DNA from: CAZAMI01 sp964627805
GTDB lineage: Archaea > Thermoproteota > Thermoprotei_A > Sulfolobales > NBVN01
Direction: 5' to 3'
DNA: 64,000 nt
Assembly (NCBI GenBank): GCA_964627805.1
Contig: CAZVLA010000036.1
Coordinates: 19,804-83,803, forward strand
Shown: piece by piece, positions 61,279 to 64,000 of the stretch
Numbering within the stretch: the stretch's first letter is position 1
How the letters are laid out: every line of letters starts with the position of its first letter
The notes under the pieces: generated by a model
The model's input: the letters and a program-made list of their open reading frames with translations, nothing else
The model's database searches: none
What the model was told of the DNA's origin: nothing
Translations under genes and position numbers: made by a program

Positions 61279-62214
61279 TTATGAAAACACCTCCTTAAGT
61301 ACCTCTGGGTACCTCATGGCGCTATCAGCGGCTATAGTCACTATCTTAGCTGACTTACCTAGCCTTCTCCTTAATTTCTTAATTACGTAGTAGTTAGCAG
61401 CTGTTGATGGCCCTGCTAGTAGGTTGTTCTTTAGTATCATGTCCTTAAGTGCCGTCTTAACTTCCCTGTGATCGACTTCAATAACCTCATCTACTAAGTC
61501 CTTATACCTAACCCATATCTCAGGTACGGTAGTGCATGCTAACCCCTCAATAGGGTCTGTGCAGACTCCTGAACCCTTAATTACTGGTGATGCCTTAGGT
61601 ACTACAGCAACTACGGTTACCTTACTACCTAACTCCTCCTTAAGTCTCTTCCCAACACCAGCTACCGTACCTCCAGTACCTACACCCATAACGAATACGT
61701 CGACCCTACCTAACTGCTCGAGTATCTCCCTACCCGTCGTTTCGTAGTGTGCCCTAACGTTAGCTTCGTTAGCGTTCTGGTTTAGGAAGTACCACCCATT
61801 CTCCTTAGCTAACCTCTCAGCAACCCTAACGGGGTTCTGGGGGTCCGTAGGTGGTACCTTCTTAGCAGTAACTACCTCAGCACCTAATGACTTAATGAGT
61901 GATAGCTTAAGCCCTGAGATACTCTCCTCAACAACTACTACGGCCTTAAGCCCTAGTAACTTACATAACCAAGCAACAGCTATTGCTGTATTACCTGATG
62001 AAGCCTCAATAACTGTCTCACCAGGGCTTACGTAGCCGTTATTCAGTGCGTCCATGATCATGTAGAACGCTATCCTATCCTTATGACTACCTGTTGGGTT
62101 CACGTACTCGAGCTTAAAGTACGTGTTCGGGTCGCTACGTAACCTCATAACTGGGGTGTGGCCTATGAAGCGCTTAAGGTCATGTACCTTGTCCTCCCAA
62201 CTCATTATCAACAC
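61279..62214 (-). CDS. Cysteine synthase / cystathionine beta-synthase-type PLP enzyme, second copy
   Basis: A 311-residue fold-type II PLP enzyme with K45 in NPTGSHKDR (His in place of the Val found in the 16969-17952 copy), ASSGNTAIAVAW near 69, and GVGTGGTVAGVGKRL near 175. The 'NANEANVRAHYETTGREILEQLGRVD' segment is nearly the same as in the first copy, so the two are paralogs that have diverged in the active site. It may use a different substrate, for example O-phosphoserine or homocysteine. It has no CBS domain and its start could be at a later Met. Confidence 0.88.
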   Translation of the reverse strand: MLIMSWEDKVHDLKRFIGHTPVMRLRSDPNTYFKLEYVNPTGSHKDRIAFYMIMDALNNGYVSPGETVIEASSGNTAIAVAWLCKLLGLKAVVVVEESISGLKLSLIKSLGAEVVTAKKVPPTDPQNPVRVAERLAKENGWYFLNQNANEANVRAHYETTGREILEQLGRVDVFVMGVGTGGTVAGVGKRLKEELGSKVTVVAVVPKASPVIKGSGVCTDPIEGLACTTVPEIWVRYKDLVDEVIEVDHREVKTALKDMILKNNLLAGPSTAANYYVIKKLRRRLGKSAKIVTIAADSAMRYPEVLKEVFS

Positions 62215-62276
62215 TCAATACTAACTCCCGTAATAATCTATTAAGGATTAATCTAGGAACTACCTTAATTAGGTGC

Positions 62277-63140
62277 GTGGTAGGCGTTAGGTTTTTAAGG
62301 GTAAACCCAAGTAGGTTTACTCGGGTGTACTTAGTGAATGAGTACTCGGTATGGCCTCTACCGTACTCGGGAGTACCTGCATTACTTAGTGGTGCTTCCC
62401 TCACACTACTGACTACGTCGTTAATAGTGACGATAGCTAATACCCCGGACCCCCTATCCCTAACCCTACTAGCTCTAGGTATCTTAACGGGGTTACTGAG
62501 TTGCGGGAGGTGTGTTAGGGTAGTTGATGGTGCTGTAGTTCTTGAGTACGGATTCCCTAAGCCAGTCATTAAGTTAGTCATTAAGGACGTTACTGAGGTA
62601 TTCGACATTAGTGAGTTGAGTTGGGGTAGGTTAGGTAGGTACTTCAAAGTAACTGCACTACCCTTCATACTGATTATGGCGTTGCCGATAGCTTACGTAG
62701 TCGTTAAGGGTACGTACCCGAACCCAGCCTACTTAACAGTTATGGCCCTACCCCTAGTTACTGGTATGCTCTTAGTGTCCTTCTTCACACTAACATCACC
62801 TACCTACAGGAAATTCATTAAGAGGGCAGCAACTATTACGTCAGTATCTACGGTATCCGCCGTAGCATTCATGATCGGTTACCTCTACAGGGAGACCTAC
62901 GGTACATCCATACTTCAGAACCTAACACACGCGTCAGTAGCTATCGCTGGTGCTGTCTTAATAGCCCTCCTACTAGCCGTAGCTACGGTAATGTCCAGTA
63001 GGAACCACGTAGTAGTTATTCGTGACTCTAGGGGTAGGTACTACGCATTAGGTACTAGAGGACCTGAAGTAGCTAGGGAGGTCATTAGGGAGGTACTTAA
63101 CGTGATGGTGGGTAGTGGTAGGGGTGATGAAGTTAATTGA
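62277..63140 (+). CDS. Membrane protein encoded with a Tfx-like regulator
   Basis: A 287-residue protein. The N-terminal half has two helices (~33-75) and a beta-rich stretch resembling a bacterial PH-like module ('VRVVDGAVVLEYGFPKPVIKLVIKDVTEVFDI'). Further helices are near 125-145, 150-172, 185-205 and 220-240. A soluble tail (VVVIRDSRGRYYALGTRGPEVAREVIREVL) follows. The family is unknown. GTG start. It overlaps the regulator gene by the TGATG junction, so the two are coupled and the regulator may respond to it or control it. Confidence 0.65.
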   Translation: MVGVRFLRVNPSRFTRVYLVNEYSVWPLPYSGVPALLSGASLTLLTTSLIVTIANTPDPLSLTLLALGILTGLLSCGRCVRVVDGAVVLEYGFPKPVIKLVIKDVTEVFDISELSWGRLGRYFKVTALPFILIMALPIAYVVVKGTYPNPAYLTVMALPLVTGMLLVSFFTLTSPTYRKFIKRAATITSVSTVSAVAFMIGYLYRETYGTSILQNLTHASVAIAGAVLIALLLAVATVMSSRNHVVVIRDSRGRYYALGTRGPEVAREVIREVLNVMVGSGRGDEVN

Positions 63141-63544
63141 TGCTTAAGCTACCTAAGAGGATGGAGGAGGTACTCCTTAAGGTCTACGGAGGGGATAGGA
63201 GGGAGTCTGAAGTAGCTAGGGAGTTAGGTATTAGTAAGCAAGCAGTTAGTAAGTTCGTTAGGGAGGGTAGGGCTAGGTTAACTGAGATACTTATTGAGGT
63301 TGCTGAGGTACTTCAAGCAGACGTAATTAGGGTTAACCCAATGAAGGGCTACGCAGTACTTAAGTGTAGGGGCTCGGGGGTTAAGGCGTACGTAATCTAC
63401 GTCCCTGGTAAGGGACCTAGGGTAATCTTCAGTAACTCGCTAGAGTTGAGTGAGGACGTCGTTAAGGCTGTTAAGGAGTGGGGGTTAGTTAGGGGGTGTA
63501 GTAACGACTTAATTAAGTGCTTAGTAAGTACTCTAGAGTCTTAA
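63137..63544 (+). CDS. Tfx-like helix-turn-helix regulator
   Basis: A 135-residue DNA-binding protein. Residues 5-50 form a sigma-70 region 4-like HTH ('LLKVYGGDRRESEVARELGISKQAVSKFVREGRARLTEILIEVAEVLQ'; ISKQAVSKFVREGRARL is the recognition part), as in archaeal Tfx. The C-terminal half (KGYAVLKCRGSGVKAYVIYVPGKGPRVIFS) is beta-rich and may bind a ligand or metal. The open frame starts with TTG at 63137, but the ATG at 63140, overlapping the previous stop, is more likely. Confidence 0.85.
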   Translation: MMLKLPKRMEEVLLKVYGGDRRESEVARELGISKQAVSKFVREGRARLTEILIEVAEVLQADVIRVNPMKGYAVLKCRGSGVKAYVIYVPGKGPRVIFSNSLELSEDVVKAVKEWGLVRGCSNDLIKCLVSTLES

Positions 63545-63872
63545 GAACTACTCAAACCTAAGAACTAGGTACGCTTACCAACACGGAGTATCAATTATAG
63601 TTCTTGAGAACCCAGAAGTAATAGGTGTGTTAAGACTGGCGTGGATAAGGAACGGTAATAGACTACATAAGAACTACAACTGGAGGGTGCGCATCTTCAG
63701 GAGCAGAATCATAGAGATGGTAGTCCTTAAAGCACCGCTCTACGCAATGAAAATCAAGTACGTAAGCCCGAGAGGTACAACACACTCAAAAGACCACGAA
63801 CGTGTCATGAAACAATACGGCTTAGATAAGCATACAGCATCAGCGTATCTCATAGCTCTCAAATCTATTTAA
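63537..63872 (+). pseudogene. Remnant of an IS605/OrfB-type transposase (C-terminal part)
   Basis: The frame is open from 63537 (a stop lies at 63534) to 63872 but has no start for a full protein. It reads as the final third of an archaeal OrfB/TnpB-like transposase: 'YAYQHGVSIIVLENPEVIGVLRLAWIRNG', 'WRVRIFRSRIIEMVVLKAPLYAMKIKYVSPRGTTHS' and the end HTASAYLIALKSI. A 5' part of a few hundred codons is missing, so it is not functional. It directly follows the regulator gene, and base composition changes here. Confidence 0.75.
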
Positions 63873-63939
63873 AAATATTCAGAAATATTGAAATCTACTA
63901 TGAAAACAGAAACAGCCTACAAGTAGAGAGGAGCTCGCT

Positions 63940-63987
63940 ATGTTTGTGAGAGGCGTTAAGAAGATGACTGGCAAGTACTACGGCTAA
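63940..63987 (+). other. Short reading frame resembling a broken transposase start
   Basis: ATG at 63940 opens a 15-codon frame (FVRGVKKMTGKYYG) ending at TAA 63985-63987, after an AGAGAGG ribosome-site-like stretch. The sequence recalls the N-terminus of IS1634-type transposases ('...KKxGKxY...'). A GTGAGAG/CTCTCAC inverted pair encloses it (63947-63953 and 63989-63995). The evidence is thin. Confidence 0.25.
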
Positions 63988-64000
63988 GCTCTCACGCTCA

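Noticed and set aside
61176..61284. Short plus-strand open stretch ending at TGA 61284 (reads WWEGRKYCFRLSTLGRVVNELI)
   Set aside because: No ATG, GTG or TTG start exists except one giving about 20 residues. It looks gene-like in word use and could be a decayed fragment, but it cannot be supported as a gene.
62180..62668. 162-codon minus-strand frame across the start of the membrane-protein gene
   Set aside because: It overlaps two better-supported genes and shows no domain or start context.
1..64000. tRNA, rRNA and box C/D RNA genes
   Set aside because: Reading both strands, I saw no cloverleaf T-loop (GGTTCRA-type) with matching stems and no rRNA sequence. A covariance-model scan would be needed to exclude small RNAs.

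Overview
The window looks like chromosomal DNA of a thermophilic crenarchaeon (Thermoproteota; Thermoproteales is my best guess, made from gene content and not from any marker gene). The signs are a GPN-loop GTPase, a tungsten-type aldehyde ferredoxin oxidoreductase, a ferredoxin-linked 2-oxoacid oxidoreductase, archaeal class III (prepilin-like) signal peptides including one on a sugar-binding protein, a UPF0282 metallo-hydrolase, a Tfx-like regulator, TATA boxes about 25-40 bases before start codons, and very frequent TTG and GTG starts. The DNA has a strong word bias: CTTAAG, AGTACT, TACGTA and TAAGTACTTA recur on both strands, in genes and between them, as expected from uniform use of TTA, AAG, TAC, GTA, AGT and ACT codons. 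I found no rRNA, recognisable tRNA or CRISPR array.

Layout. 0-5 kb: end of a glycosyltransferase, a cupin, a GPN GTPase, a HAD phosphatase, and an aldehyde oxidoreductase with its four-cluster ferredoxin. 5-10.4 kb: UPF0282 hydrolase, the PitA/DUF47 phosphate pair, an orphan PstS-like protein, and an M24 'pita-bread' protein that has lost most metal ligands. 10.5-12 kb: a HhH-GPD (TIGR02757-like) protein with a [4Fe-4S] loop and a C-terminal PD-(D/E)XK nuclease domain, split over two frames; this is the most unusual protein architecture here. 12-18 kb: a pilin-like DUF2341 protein, a regulator/membrane pair, an ABC exporter and a cysteine-synthase-like enzyme. 18.5-28.3 kb: two giant overlapping secreted or surface proteins (2042 and 1239 residues). 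28.4-38 kb: Sir2, a ferritin-like protein, several membrane proteins including two CPBP proteases, DUF169, a CDF-NifX fusion and a secreted C39-like cysteine peptidase.

38-41 kb holds a 2-oxoacid:ferredoxin oxidoreductase whose alpha and beta subunits are fused. 41-52.6 kb is a long minus-strand block. It contains a CUT1-type sugar ABC importer with a prepilin-like binding protein, a galactokinase-like GHMP kinase and galT (sugar uptake feeding the Leloir pathway), and between them a sodium:solute symporter, its DUF3311 partner and 5-oxoprolinase subunits PxpABC (probably 5-oxoproline uptake and opening to glutamate). Several perfect palindromes sit at the start of these units and are operator candidates.

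52.6-64 kb holds a ferredoxin, a methyltransferase, a DNA methylase of type IIG/PglX style split from its target-recognition protein, an XRE-cupin/racemase/HAD operon preceded by a perfect 23-base tandem repeat, a pilin-like protein, an Ldh-family dehydrogenase, a second cysteine-synthase-like enzyme, a membrane protein with a Tfx-like regulator, and at the right edge the remnant of an IS605-type transposase in DNA of different character.
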